Positions 7,386 to 16,510 of a stretch of DNA of 64,000 nt are shown here, piece after piece. The notes beneath the pieces were generated by a model. The model had not been told where the DNA came from and did no database searches. It saw only the letters and a list, made by a program, of their open reading frames with translations. Every line of letters starts with the position of its first letter. Position 1 is the stretch's first letter. Position numbers and translations under genes: made by a program. Location: the NCBI RefSeq assembly GCF_006716465.1, contig NZ_VFPB01000001.1, positions 1 through 64,000 of the forward strand, written 5' to 3'. This stretch comes from Pseudoxanthomonas sp. 3HH-4. Its GTDB lineage: Bacteria > Pseudomonadota > Gammaproteobacteria > Xanthomonadales > Xanthomonadaceae.

Positions 7386-8771
7386 ATGACCCAACGTTCC
7401 GCACTCATGGCGCGACGGCCACTGGCCGCTGCGCTCTTCGTCGCATTGCTCGCGCCAGGCATGGCATTCGCGCAGACCGCCAAGGAAAAAGCCCTGGAGG
7501 CGCGCGTCGCCGACCTTGAGCGGCAGGTGCAGATGCTGCTGTCCGCGCAGCAACAGCAGCAGTCGCAGATCACCACCACGCAGGAGCAGGTGACGCAAGT
7601 GCAGGCCTCGCAGGCCGCACTGCCGGCACCCGTGCCCACCGGCAAGCAGCCGATCCAGAACACCACCATCCTGACCGCCGCCACGCCGGGCAGCACGTTC
7701 TCGTATGGCGGCTTCATCAAGCTGGATGCGATGGCCACCGACACCAGCGACGGCCGCATCGCCGACGGCTCGTCGGGCCGCCTGTTCTACGTGCCCAGCA
7801 CCATTCCGGTGGGCGGCGCCGGTGCCGACGGTGGCGATGCCTACGCCGACTTCCATGCGCAGTTCTCGCGCTTCTGGTTGAGCACCGACCATGTCACCGA
7901 GGGCGGCGACAAGTTCAAGACCTATATTGAAGCGGACTTCTTCGGCGGCGGCAGCAATGCGCTGGCCGGCAACGAAACCGCCACCAACACCTACGCCGTC
8001 AGCCTGCGCCACGCCTACGTGACCTGGAACAGCTGGCTGGCCGGCCAGACCTGGTCCAACTTCATGGACGTGGCGGCACTGCCGGATGCGGTCGACTTTG
8101 TCGGTCCGACCGACGGCACCGTATTCGTGCGCCAGGCGCAGGTGCGCTACACCAAGGGCCCATGGTCGTTCTCGATTGAGAATCCGCAGACCACGGTCAC
8201 GCCCTATCTCGCCGGCACCCGCTTCAACAGCGGCGACAACGCGATGCCCGATGTCACGGCACGCTGGCTGACCAAGGGCGACTGGGGCCACTTCACCGTC
8301 GCCGGCATGGTGCGCCAGTTCAAGGTCGCCGACGAAACCGACACTGGCGGTTCGGTGAGCGTGTCGGGCAAGTTCAACCTGGGCAAGAGCGATGACATCC
8401 GCTATGCGGTCAATGCCGGCCAGGGTATCGGCCGCTACCTGGCGTTCGGCGTGGGCAGCGACGTGGTCACCGAGGCCGATGGCGACATCAGCGCGCTGGA
8501 CGGCTACGGCGGTTTCGTGGCATGGCGCCATGTCTTCAGCCCGAAGATCCGCACCAACCTGATGTATGCCGCCTCGCACTTCGACAACGACGCCGCACTC
8601 ACCGGCTTCGGCGTCACCGAGCGCACGCAGTCCATGCACGCCAACCTGATCTACTCGCCGTTCCCGAAACTGGATATCGGGGCGGAGCTCATCTACGGGC
8701 AGCGTTCGCTTGAGGACGACCGCGAAGGCGACCTGAAGCGTCTGCACACGACCGTCAAATACACTTTCTGA
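7386..8771 (+). CDS. DcaP-type trimeric outer-membrane porin
   Basis: The start at 7386 is placed just after GGGAGGGG. The 461-residue product has a signal peptide (LAAALFVALLAPGMAFA, cut before QTAKE), then a short coiled coil (about 27-70, Q-rich, with a LEARVADLERQVQML heptad pattern), then a beta-barrel of alternating strands ending in a terminal KYTF. This N-terminal coiled coil plus barrel is the DcaP architecture, porins for negatively charged small molecules such as dicarboxylates. It is 11 bp upstream of an MHS transporter and presumably brings the same substrate across the outer membrane. Co-regulation with acs is suggested by the shared upstream motif. Confidence 0.85.
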   Translation: MTQRSALMARRPLAAALFVALLAPGMAFAQTAKEKALEARVADLERQVQMLLSAQQQQQSQITTTQEQVTQVQASQAALPAPVPTGKQPIQNTTILTAATPGSTFSYGGFIKLDAMATDTSDGRIADGSSGRLFYVPSTIPVGGAGADGGDAYADFHAQFSRFWLSTDHVTEGGDKFKTYIEADFFGGGSNALAGNETATNTYAVSLRHAYVTWNSWLAGQTWSNFMDVAALPDAVDFVGPTDGTVFVRQAQVRYTKGPWSFSIENPQTTVTPYLAGTRFNSGDNAMPDVTARWLTKGDWGHFTVAGMVRQFKVADETDTGGSVSVSGKFNLGKSDDIRYAVNAGQGIGRYLAFGVGSDVVTEADGDISALDGYGGFVAWRHVFSPKIRTNLMYAASHFDNDAALTGFGVTERTQSMHANLIYSPFPKLDIGAELIYGQRSLEDDREGDLKRLHTTVKYTF

Positions 8772-8782
8772 GGGGAAACCAC

Positions 8783-10444
8783 ATGAGTTCCACGACTGTG
8801 CAGCATTCGTCGTCGGGCGAGCTGACGAAGGGCCACAAGAAGGTCATCTTCGCCTCCAGCCTCGGCACCGTGTTCGAGTGGTACGACTTCTATCTCTACG
8901 GCTCGCTGGCGGTCATCATCGCCAAGCAGTTCTTCAGTGGCGTCAACGAAACCACCGGCATGATCTTCGCGCTGCTGGCGTTCGCGGCCGGCTTCTTCGT
9001 ACGTCCGTTCGGCGCTGCCTTCTTCGGTAGCCTCGGCGACCGCATCGGCCGCAAGTACACCTTCCTGGTCACCATCCTGATCATGGGCATCTCGACCTTC
9101 CTGGTCGGCGTGCTGCCCAACTACGCGACGATCGGTTTCGCCGCGCCGGTGATCCTGATTATCCTTCGCCTGGCGCAGGGCCTGGCGATGGGCGGCGAGT
9201 ACGGTGGCGCAGCCACCTACGTGGCCGAGCACGCGCCGCCCGGCAAGCGCGGCCTGTACACCGCATTCATCCAGACCACCGCGACGCTGGGACTGTTCCT
9301 GTCGCTGGCGGTGATCCTGGCGTGCCGCCTGACGCTGGGCACCGAGGCATTCGAAGACTGGGGCTGGCGCATTCCGTTCCTGGGCTCGATCGTGCTGTTG
9401 GGCGTGTCCGTGTGGATCCGCCTGCAGCTGGCCGAATCCCCGCTGTTCCAGCAGATGAAGGCCGAAGGCAAGGGCTCGAAGAAGCCGTTCCGCGACAGCC
9501 TGCAGGGCGGCAACCTGAAGCTGATGCTGCTGGTGTTGTTCGGCGCCACCGCCGGCCAGGCCGTGGTGTGGTACGGCGGCCAGTTCTACGCGCTGTTCTT
9601 CCTGCAGAGCATGATCAAGGTGGACCCGACGGTGTCGTACCTGCTGATCGCCGGTGCACTACTGCTCGCCACGCCGTTCTTCCTGTTCTTCGGCTGGCTG
9701 TCGGACAGGATCGGCCGCAAGAAGATCATCATGGCCGGCTGCCTGCTGGCCGCGCTGACCTACTTCCCGATCTTCAAGGGCATCACCCACTACGCCAACC
9801 CGGCCATCGAGGAAGCCCGCACGTCGTCGCCGGCCGTAGTCGTCGCCGACCCGGCCACCTGCAGCTTCCAGTTCGATCCGGTCGGCATCCGCAAGTTCAC
9901 CAGCTCGTGCGACGTGGCCACGGCTGCGCTGACCAAGGCCGGCGTGCCGCATGAAATCCAACCGGGTCCGGCTGGCGAAGTGGCCAAGGTCCAGGTCGGC
10001 GGCTCCGCGGTGGCTTCGTACGAGGCGGCGGGCCTGTCGAAGGATGACCTGAAGGCGAAGTCGGGCGAGTTCGGCGCCGCGCTGAAGGGCGCGCTGACCA
10101 GCGCCGGCTATCCGGAGAAGGCGGACACCGCGCGCATCAACATCCCGATGACGCTGTTCCTGCTGTGGGTGCTGGTGATCTACGTGACCATGGTCTACGG
10201 CCCGATCGCCGCGTACCTGGTGGAGCTGTTCCCCACGCGCATCCGCTACACCTCCATGTCGCTGCCGTACCACATCGGCAATGGCTGGTTCGGTGGCTTC
10301 CTGCCGGCGATCTCGTTCGCCCTGGTGGCAGGTACGGGCAACCTGTACTACGGCCTGTGGTATCCGATCGGTATCGCGGTAATGACGCTGATTATCGGCA
10401 CGCTGTTCCTGCGTGAGACCAACCACGTCGACATCACGAAGTAA
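8783..10444 (+). CDS. MHS-family MFS transporter with a large extra-membrane insert
   Basis: The 553-residue protein has about 12 membrane segments and the metabolite:H+ symporter signatures: SLGTVFEWYDFYLYG in TM1, GDRIGRK after TM2, and GWLSDRIGRKK after TM8. MHS members import organic acids such as alpha-ketoglutarate, citrate, propionate or acetate. Unusually, residues about 335-452, between the eighth and ninth helices, form a soluble insert of about 115 residues with two cysteines (about 360 and 376) that could form a disulfide if periplasmic. The adjacent porin and divergent acs suggest a short-chain carboxylate substrate. A strong terminator follows. Confidence 0.9.
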   Translation: MSSTTVQHSSSGELTKGHKKVIFASSLGTVFEWYDFYLYGSLAVIIAKQFFSGVNETTGMIFALLAFAAGFFVRPFGAAFFGSLGDRIGRKYTFLVTILIMGISTFLVGVLPNYATIGFAAPVILIILRLAQGLAMGGEYGGAATYVAEHAPPGKRGLYTAFIQTTATLGLFLSLAVILACRLTLGTEAFEDWGWRIPFLGSIVLLGVSVWIRLQLAESPLFQQMKAEGKGSKKPFRDSLQGGNLKLMLLVLFGATAGQAVVWYGGQFYALFFLQSMIKVDPTVSYLLIAGALLLATPFFLFFGWLSDRIGRKKIIMAGCLLAALTYFPIFKGITHYANPAIEEARTSSPAVVVADPATCSFQFDPVGIRKFTSSCDVATAALTKAGVPHEIQPGPAGEVAKVQVGGSAVASYEAAGLSKDDLKAKSGEFGAALKGALTSAGYPEKADTARINIPMTLFLLWVLVIYVTMVYGPIAAYLVELFPTRIRYTSMSLPYHIGNGWFGGFLPAISFALVAGTGNLYYGLWYPIGIAVMTLIIGTLFLRETNHVDITK

Positions 10445-10485
10445 ACGCTCCTCCCCCGCCGGTCCCTCCAGGGCCGGCAACCCGG

Positions 10486-10517
10486 ACGCCGGCCTTCGTG
10501 GCCGGCGTTTTCTTTTT
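10486..10517 (+). terminator. Rho-independent terminator of the porin/transporter operon
   Basis: A 9-bp perfect stem, ACGCCGGCC / GGCCGGCGT, with a 5-base loop followed by TTTCTTTTT. It lies about 40 bp after the transporter stop codon. Confidence 0.9.
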
Positions 10518-10566
10518 GGTGCATTCGCGGATGTAAGCTGGCCCTCCCGCCACGAGGGCATGCGCC

Positions 10567-10947
10567 ATGCCACTGATCACCCTGACCATCCGCAAGCCCA
10601 AGGACGACGCATTCAAGTCATCCGTGCTGGACGCCGTGCATGCCGCGCTGGTGGCCTCGGGCGTGCCCATTGCCGATCGTTTCCAGCGCGTGCTGGAACT
10701 GTCGGCGGAGGATTTCCGCTACGACCCGGCCTATCCGGATGTCGCCGGTGCACGCGACGAGGACTTCGTGCTGATCGAAATCCTGTGGTCGGCAGGACGC
10801 AGCGTGAAAGTGAAGAAAGCGCTTCTCTCGGATCTGATGCAGCGCCTGGCCGCCGCCGGCAGGAATCCGGAGAACGTGATGGTCTGCTTCAAGGAAACCA
10901 CATGGGAGAACTGGGCGTTCGCAGGGGGACGCCTGATCCATACATGA
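10567..10947 (+). CDS. Tautomerase-family protein
   Basis: A 126-residue protein with MPLITLTIRK at its N-terminus, so Pro would be exposed as the catalytic base after removal of Met, as in 4-oxalocrotonate tautomerase relatives. The longer length and the ending (VMVCFKETTWENWAFAGG) match the Tautomerase_2 branch. The natural substrate is unknown. It stands alone between the transporter terminator and a convergent EF-hand gene. Confidence 0.85.
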   Translation: MPLITLTIRKPKDDAFKSSVLDAVHAALVASGVPIADRFQRVLELSAEDFRYDPAYPDVAGARDEDFVLIEILWSAGRSVKVKKALLSDLMQRLAAAGRNPENVMVCFKETTWENWAFAGGRLIHT

Positions 10948-10953
10948 GACGGA

Positions 10954-11286
10954 TCACCGTGGCGGTGCCGCCAGCTCCTTTTCGCTGAGGAAGCCGCTGC
11001 CGTCCACATCCTGCCGTCTGAAGCGGTCGGCCAGCTGCGCCAGGTGCGCCTCGCGGGTGATCGGCTTGCCTCTCCCGCCCGGCAATTCCTCCACGGACAG
11101 CACGCCGTCGCGGTTACGGTCCATGCCGTCGAACGCGTAGCTCATCCAGGCCTGGTACTCGGCCAGGCTGACGCGGTGGTCGCGATCGGTATCCATGCGT
11201 GCGAGGTAATCGCCGGTGGCGGCGACCTGGGCCAGCACGGGCAGGGGTACGACGGTGAGCAGGAGTGCGGAGAAGAACAGGTGCAT
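10954..11286 (-). CDS. Secreted EF-hand protein
   Basis: I start at 11286 because MHLFFSALLLTVVPLPVLA is an obvious signal peptide; the long upstream frame is antisense to the ABC gene. The 110-residue product has three EF-hand-like loops: DTDRDHRVSLAE, DRNRDGVLSVEE and DVDGSGFLSEKE. Calcium binding in the periplasm is likely. The role is unknown. It converges with the tautomerase gene, 6 bp apart. Confidence 0.8.
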   Translation of the reverse strand: MHLFFSALLLTVVPLPVLAQVAATGDYLARMDTDRDHRVSLAEYQAWMSYAFDGMDRNRDGVLSVEELPGGRGKPITREAHLAQLADRFRRQDVDGSGFLSEKELAAPPR

Positions 11287-11371
11287 GGCGGCATTGTAGA
11301 GCCGCCGGGCGTTGCCGTTGCCCGCGACGATTCGGGTACGCTGCACCAGCAACCTCTCCCCTCGCCCCGCG

Positions 11372-12205
11372 ATGAACCTGCCTGCATCCCCTGTCGCTGC
11401 AACGCTCGCAGCCCCACTGTTCGAACTGGACCGCGCCACCGTGGTGCGCGGCGCCACGCGCGTCCTGCACGACCTGTCGCTGACCATCCCGCTGGGCCAA
11501 CATACAGCCATCCTCGGCCCGAACGGCTGCGGCAAGTCGACGTTCATCAAGCTGATCAATCGCGAGTTGTATCCCCTGGCACGCGAAGGAGACGCGCCGG
11601 TGAAGGTGTTCGGCCTGCGGCGCTGGAACGTGAACGAACTGCGCAACCGCCTGGGCCTGGTCACCAGCGACCTGACCCGCGACCTGCAGCAGACGCCGTA
11701 CCTGCGCGTGGAGGACGCCGTGGTGACGGGCTTCTTCTCCAGCTTCGTGGTGCCTCCGCACCGGCAGGTGGACCCCGGCATGCGCGCCCGTGCACGGCAC
11801 GCACTGGAGCAGGTGCGCGCGATACCGCTGGCCGACCGCCAGGTGGCGGAACTGTCCACCGGTGAGATGCGGCGCGTGCTGATTGCGCGGGCACTGGTGC
11901 ATGAGCCGGAGGCGCTGCTGCTGGACGAGCCTACTGCCGGCCTGGACCTGGTCGCACGGCAACACTTCCTGGAGCTGATGCGCAGCCTGGCGCAGCGCGG
12001 CATCACCCTGGTGCTGGTGACCCACCACATCGAGGAGATCATTCCCGAGATCGACCGCGTGCTGCTGCTTCGCAACGGCGCAGTCCATGCCGACGGCGGC
12101 CGTGCCACTACGCTGACCGATGCGCAACTGAGCCAGGCCTTCGGCGGTCCGATCCAGGTGCGTCACGAAGGCGGCTTCTACGCCGCGATGCCCGCCCATG
12201 CCTGA
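11372..12205 (+). CDS. Stand-alone ABC transporter ATP-binding protein
   Basis: A 277-residue ATPase with Walker A GPNGCGKST, Q-loop, signature LSTGEMRR, Walker B ALLLDEPTAGLD and the switch histidine in LVTHHIEE. The sequence resembles the soluble ModF/YbbA-like group rather than a complete importer. No permease or binding protein lies nearby, so its partner is unknown. I chose MNLPASP at 11372; an upstream frame start at 11312 lacks family residues. The gene overlaps mutM by 8 bp, so the two are probably co-expressed. Confidence 0.8.
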   Translation: MNLPASPVAATLAAPLFELDRATVVRGATRVLHDLSLTIPLGQHTAILGPNGCGKSTFIKLINRELYPLAREGDAPVKVFGLRRWNVNELRNRLGLVTSDLTRDLQQTPYLRVEDAVVTGFFSSFVVPPHRQVDPGMRARARHALEQVRAIPLADRQVAELSTGEMRRVLIARALVHEPEALLLDEPTAGLDLVARQHFLELMRSLAQRGITLVLVTHHIEEIIPEIDRVLLLRNGAVHADGGRATTLTDAQLSQAFGGPIQVRHEGGFYAAMPAHA

Positions 12206-13025
12206 GTTGCCCGAGGTCGAAACCACGCGCCGTGGCCTGGCGCCCCACGTGGAAGGCCGCCGCATCCATACGGTGACGCTGCGCCGGCCCGATCTGCGCT
12301 GGCCGATTCCCCCGGAAGTGGCGCGCGAACTGCCCGGCCAGCGGATCGATGCCGTCCGGCGCCGTGCAAAGTACCTGCTGATGGACACCGCCGCAGGCAG
12401 CGCGGTGCTGCACCTGGGCATGTCCGGCAGCCTGCGCGTGCTGCCGGCGACCACCCGGGTAGGTGCGCACGACCACGTGGACATCGCGCTGGACAGCGAA
12501 CGTGGCAGGTCCGGCCGCGTGCTGCGCTTCACCGACCCGCGCCGCTTCGGCTGCCTGCTGTGGCAGCCCGTCGGCCAGGTGCATCCGCTGCTGCAGGGGC
12601 TGGGGCCGGAGCCGTTGTCGGATGCGTTCGACGGCGACTACCTGTTCGCGCTCAGCCGCGGCCGACGGGCACCCGTCAAGACCTTCCTGATGGACCAGGC
12701 CGTGGTGGTGGGCGTGGGCAACATCTACGCGGCGGAAAGCCTGTTCCGCGCCGGCATCTCGCCGCTGCGTGCGGCCGGCAAGGTGTCGCGGGAGCGCTAC
12801 GTGGCGCTGGCGACGGCCGTGAAGGACATCCTCGCCTATGCCATCACCCGCGGCGGGACCACGCTGCGGGATTTCCTCAATCCGGACGGTGCACCGGGCT
12901 ATTTCGAGCAGGAACTGTCGGCTTACGGCCGTGGCGGCGAAGCCTGCCCGCGCTGCGGCCGGGCGATGAAGCAGGCCACCATCGGCCAGCGGACCACAGT
13001 CTGGTGCGGGTACTGCCAGCGCTGA
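12198..13025 (+). CDS. mutM: Formamidopyrimidine-DNA glycosylase
   Basis: The protein starts MPELPEVETTRRGL, with the catalytic Pro2 and Glu3 of the Fpg/Nei family. It continues with the H2TH region containing VGVGNIYAAESLFRA and ends with the zinc finger CPRCGRAM...WCGYCQR. Length (275) is normal. It excises oxidised purines such as 8-oxoguanine and nicks the abasic site. The start overlaps the end of the ABC gene. Confidence 0.97.
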   Translation: MPELPEVETTRRGLAPHVEGRRIHTVTLRRPDLRWPIPPEVARELPGQRIDAVRRRAKYLLMDTAAGSAVLHLGMSGSLRVLPATTRVGAHDHVDIALDSERGRSGRVLRFTDPRRFGCLLWQPVGQVHPLLQGLGPEPLSDAFDGDYLFALSRGRRAPVKTFLMDQAVVVGVGNIYAAESLFRAGISPLRAAGKVSRERYVALATAVKDILAYAITRGGTTLRDFLNPDGAPGYFEQELSAYGRGGEACPRCGRAMKQATIGQRTTVWCGYCQR

Positions 13026-13074
13026 CGACCCGGGCGGGCCCCTGCCACGATCACGTCCTGTGAGAGAAATGACG

Positions 13075-13080
13075 TTATAT
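13075..13080 (+). promoter_or_regulatory. Possible -10 element of the sigma factor gene
   Basis: TTATAT lies 28 bp upstream of the sigma factor ATG, in the short AT-rich segment GAAATGACGTTATATTCG that stands out from the GC-rich surroundings. No convincing -35 was identified; the promoter may instead be read by the ECF factor itself. Confidence 0.35.
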
Positions 13081-13108
13081 TCGCGCCCTTGGCTCGTGGG
13101 GAAGACGG

Positions 13109-13675
13109 ATGGCCGACGCACCTGACATCACCTTGTGGCTGGACTCGGCCCGTAGCGGCGATCGCGCTGCGCTGGACCGCGTGCTGGCCACGCTGTACCA
13201 GGAACTGCACACCATGGCGCGCCGCCAGCTGTCTGGCCAGCACGGCTACACGCTGGATGCGACCGCGCTGGTGCACGAGTCCTACCTGAAGCTGCTCGGC
13301 TCCACCGGCACCGCCAAGTTCGAGGACCGCGCGCACTTCTTCGCGTACGCCGCCTCGTCGATGCGCAGCGTGGTGGTGGATTACGCCCGCAGCCGGCTGG
13401 CGCGCAAGCGCGGCGGCGACCTCAAGCGCGTAGCGGACATTCCCGAAGAGGTGGAAGGCAACCTGCGCCTGGACGAGGACATGCTGGCGCTGAACGACGC
13501 GCTGGAGAAGCTGGCTTCCGCCGACGAGCGCCTGGCGCAGGTGGTGGAGATGCGCTATTTCGCCGGCCTGTCCGAGCTGGAGATCGCCGAGCTGCTGCAA
13601 CGCTCCGAACGCAGCATCCGCCGCGACTGGCAGAAGGCGCGCATGTTCCTGCTGTCGGTCATGCAGGACAGCTGA
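13109..13675 (+). CDS. ECF sigma factor paired with a Ser/Thr kinase (ECF43-like)
   Basis: A 188-residue factor of the Sigma70_ECF family. Region 2 includes LDATALVHESYLKL (49-62) and FFAYAASSMRSVVVDYAR; region 4 includes YFAGLSELEIAELLQRSERS. No anti-sigma gene is present; the next gene, 24 bp away, is a transmembrane Ser/Thr kinase. This arrangement matches the ECF43 group, where the kinase phosphorylates a region 2 threonine to activate the factor (EcfP/PknT in Vibrio, EcfK/PknS in Xanthomonas citri). Thr52 in DATALVHE is the likely acceptor by position. Target genes are unknown; no type VI secretion genes lie nearby. Confidence 0.85.
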   Translation: MADAPDITLWLDSARSGDRAALDRVLATLYQELHTMARRQLSGQHGYTLDATALVHESYLKLLGSTGTAKFEDRAHFFAYAASSMRSVVVDYARSRLARKRGGDLKRVADIPEEVEGNLRLDEDMLALNDALEKLASADERLAQVVEMRYFAGLSELEIAELLQRSERSIRRDWQKARMFLLSVMQDS

Positions 13676-13699
13676 GACCCGTACTGCGCGCCCCCTGAG

Positions 13700-16504
13700 A
13701 TGGACGCCGAACGCTGGCAACGCTTGTCCCCGCTGCTGGACATCCTGCTGGAACTCGATCCGGACGCCCGGGCGCAGCAACTGGAAATCCTGCGCGCCGA
13801 CGACCCCGATGCCGCGCGCGAGTTGGAGAAACTGCTCGCCCTGGAAGAGGAAGGCGACGACTTCATCGACCAGCCCCTGGTCGACAAGCCGGGCCAGCTG
13901 AAACCGGGCATGCGGGTGGGGCCCTACCAGCTGGAATCGATGCTGGGCGAAGGCGGCATGGGCATGGTGTGGCTGGCCTCGCGTGCGGACGGCCTGTACC
14001 AGCGCCGCGTCGCGCTGAAGCTGCTTCGCCCCGGCCTGGCCGATCCCAACCTGCGCCTGCGCTTCACCCGCGAACGCGAAATCCTTGCGCGCCTCGAGCA
14101 TCCGAACATCGCGCGCCTGCTGGACGCCGGCATCGGCAGCGAAGGCCAGCCTTACCTGGCGCTGGAATACGTGGAAGGCGTGTCGATCACCGACTACTGC
14201 CTGGCCAACAACATCGGCCTGGACACGCGGCTGACGCTGTTCCTGCAGATCTGTGAAGCGGTCAGCCATGCGCACGCGAACCTGATCGTCCACCGCGACC
14301 TCAAGCCGTCCAACATCCTGGTCACGCCCAATGGCGAGGTGCGCCTGCTGGACTTCGGCATCGCCAAGCTGCTCGACGACCCGGAGCCTGCTCCCGTACA
14401 TCCACGCACCGAGGTGCGCGCCTTCACCCTGCACTACGCGGCGCCGGAGCAGGTACGCGGCGAACTCGTCACCACCATGACCGACGTGTATTCGCTGGGC
14501 GTGGTGCTGTACGAACTGATCGCGGACACCAAGCCCTATCGCCTGCGCCGGCAGACCGACGCCGAATGGGAGCAGGCGATCCTCGCCGTAGAACCGTTGA
14601 AACCCTCGGTGGCGACACTGCGCACCACCGACGGCAGCCGCAGCCGATGCCCGGATGCCCGCCGCAACGCACGCAGGCTGGCCGGCGATCTGGACAACAT
14701 CGCGCTGAAAGCCTTGCAGAAGGCGCCGGAGCAGCGCTATCCGTCCGTCGAAGCGATGTCGCAGGACCTGCGGCGGCACATCGAGGGGCGCCCCGTGCTG
14801 GCGCGCCCCCAGAGCATGGGCTACCGGCTGCATAAGTACCTCATCCGGCAACGCTGGACACTCGCCTTCGGCGGCCTGGCGGCTGCCGTGCTGGTGACCG
14901 CATTGGCGGTGAGCCTCTGGCAGGGCCGCCAGGCGATGCGCGAGGCGGCGCGTGCGCAGGCCATGCAGAACTTCGTAATCGGCCTGTTCGACAATGCCAC
15001 CGCGTCGCAGCAGGGCAACACCTTCGATGCGCGCGAGCTGCTGGCGGCCGGCGAACGGCGCGGCGCACGCGAACTCGCCAACCAGCCACGCGCGCAGGCA
15101 GAACTGCTGGGCGTGATCGCCCGCCTGCGGCTGGGCCTGGGCGACTACCACGAGTCGCTGGCGCTGCTGGAAAAGCAGGCGCGGGTACTCGCGACAGCGA
15201 ACGATGCGCCCGACAGCCTGCGCCTGCAGGCCGCGACCCAGCACGGACGCGTACTGCGTCTGCTCGGGCGTTCGCGCCAATGCGTGCAGGTGATGGCGCC
15301 GATGGAGGCGCGGCTGGCGTCGCTCGATTCCCGGTTGCCGCTTCTGGTGGCCGAGTTCCGGTCGCAGAACGGACGCTGCCGTGCCGACGCCGGCGAGAAA
15401 CAGGTGGCGCGTCAGATGTTCGAAGGCTCGCTGGATATCCGCCGCGCCCTGAAGGACGAAGCGGGCGTAGCGGAAAACATGCGCGACCTGGCCCAGCTGG
15501 ATGTCGAACTTGGCAACGCCGACGCCGGCGCGCGTGGCTACCGCGCCGCACTGGCACACCTGCAGGCACACGGCCATGCACGTCATACGCTGGCCATCGA
15601 GATCCAGCGCAGCCTGGCATTGCTGTACCGCAACCGCGGCGATACGGATGCGGCGCTGGCCTCGTTCCAGCGCGCGCGCGCGCTGTCCGAGGACATCCAT
15701 GGCGCGCGTCATCCGCTCACCCAAGCCCTGCGCCGCCACATCGCGGCCGTACAGGTCGACCTGGGCCAGCTGGGTGAAGCCGACGAGGAACTCCGCCGCC
15801 TGCACGCGATGACGCTGGAGTCGCTGGGCCCGCAGCATCGCGACACGGCGTCGAGTTGGAATTCGATGGGCATCATCGCTTGGGAACGGGGCGACAACGA
15901 GACTGCGGTGCACAATGTCGCCCGGGCCGTCGGCATCTGGCGCAGCAGCGAGAGCCTGCAGATCCTGCCCGGCGGGCTGTTCAATTACGGCATGGTGCTG
16001 CATAGCGCTGGCCGCCACGACGAAGCACTCGCGGTACTGGAAGAATCGCGGCAGATGCGGGTGACGACGATCGGCGCCAGCCATGCATTGATCGGCGAGA
16101 CGGACCGCATGATCGGCGAAGTGCTGGCCGCCAAGGGTGACCTTCGGGGCGCCAGCGCGCGCTTCGATCGCGCCGTGCGCCTGACCCGCGTGGGCTTCGG
16201 TCCGGAGCATCCGCGCACCTGGTTCGCCGAACTGTCCATGGCCCGTCACCTGACGCGGCTGGGGCGCCCGCAGGACGCCGTCGCCCCACTGGAAGGACTG
16301 ACGCGTCATGAGGGTGGCGGCAGCGAAGCGCCGAAGCTGCGCTGGCTCGCCCGCGCCTATCTGGCCGAAGCGCGTTGCGGCATGGGCGAGAAGGAACGCG
16401 CGCGGCGCGAGTTGGATGCCCTGGCGGGAGAACTTCGCAGCGCACTGCCTGATGGCGGCATCATTCCGCGTGAAGTCGCCGACCTGCGCACCGCCTGCCG
16501 TTGA
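13700..16504 (+). CDS. Transmembrane Ser/Thr protein kinase with C-terminal TPR region
   Basis: The 934-residue protein has a charged N-terminal helix region (1-70), then a Hanks-type kinase (about 75-360): glycine loop GEGGMGMVW, Lys107 in VALKLL, HRDLKPSN (198-205), DFGIAK (218-223) and APEQ. All catalytic residues are present. One membrane helix (about 387-407) follows, and about 520 residues of TPR-like helical repeats that should lie in the periplasm and sense a signal or partner. It is the cognate activator of the upstream sigma factor by gene order and by analogy with PknS/PknT. The stop codon is 6 bp from the convergent tdk gene. Confidence 0.9.
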   Translation: MDAERWQRLSPLLDILLELDPDARAQQLEILRADDPDAARELEKLLALEEEGDDFIDQPLVDKPGQLKPGMRVGPYQLESMLGEGGMGMVWLASRADGLYQRRVALKLLRPGLADPNLRLRFTREREILARLEHPNIARLLDAGIGSEGQPYLALEYVEGVSITDYCLANNIGLDTRLTLFLQICEAVSHAHANLIVHRDLKPSNILVTPNGEVRLLDFGIAKLLDDPEPAPVHPRTEVRAFTLHYAAPEQVRGELVTTMTDVYSLGVVLYELIADTKPYRLRRQTDAEWEQAILAVEPLKPSVATLRTTDGSRSRCPDARRNARRLAGDLDNIALKALQKAPEQRYPSVEAMSQDLRRHIEGRPVLARPQSMGYRLHKYLIRQRWTLAFGGLAAAVLVTALAVSLWQGRQAMREAARAQAMQNFVIGLFDNATASQQGNTFDARELLAAGERRGARELANQPRAQAELLGVIARLRLGLGDYHESLALLEKQARVLATANDAPDSLRLQAATQHGRVLRLLGRSRQCVQVMAPMEARLASLDSRLPLLVAEFRSQNGRCRADAGEKQVARQMFEGSLDIRRALKDEAGVAENMRDLAQLDVELGNADAGARGYRAALAHLQAHGHARHTLAIEIQRSLALLYRNRGDTDAALASFQRARALSEDIHGARHPLTQALRRHIAAVQVDLGQLGEADEELRRLHAMTLESLGPQHRDTASSWNSMGIIAWERGDNETAVHNVARAVGIWRSSESLQILPGGLFNYGMVLHSAGRHDEALAVLEESRQMRVTTIGASHALIGETDRMIGEVLAAKGDLRGASARFDRAVRLTRVGFGPEHPRTWFAELSMARHLTRLGRPQDAVAPLEGLTRHEGGGSEAPKLRWLARAYLAEARCGMGEKERARRELDALAGELRSALPDGGIIPREVADLRTACR

Positions 16505-16510
16505 GGCCGG

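Noticed and set aside
12923..16309. 1128-codon open frame antisense to the Ser/Thr kinase
   Set aside because: High GC leaves antisense frames open; the plus strand has all kinase motifs, while the antisense protein is Gln/Arg/His-rich without any family motif.
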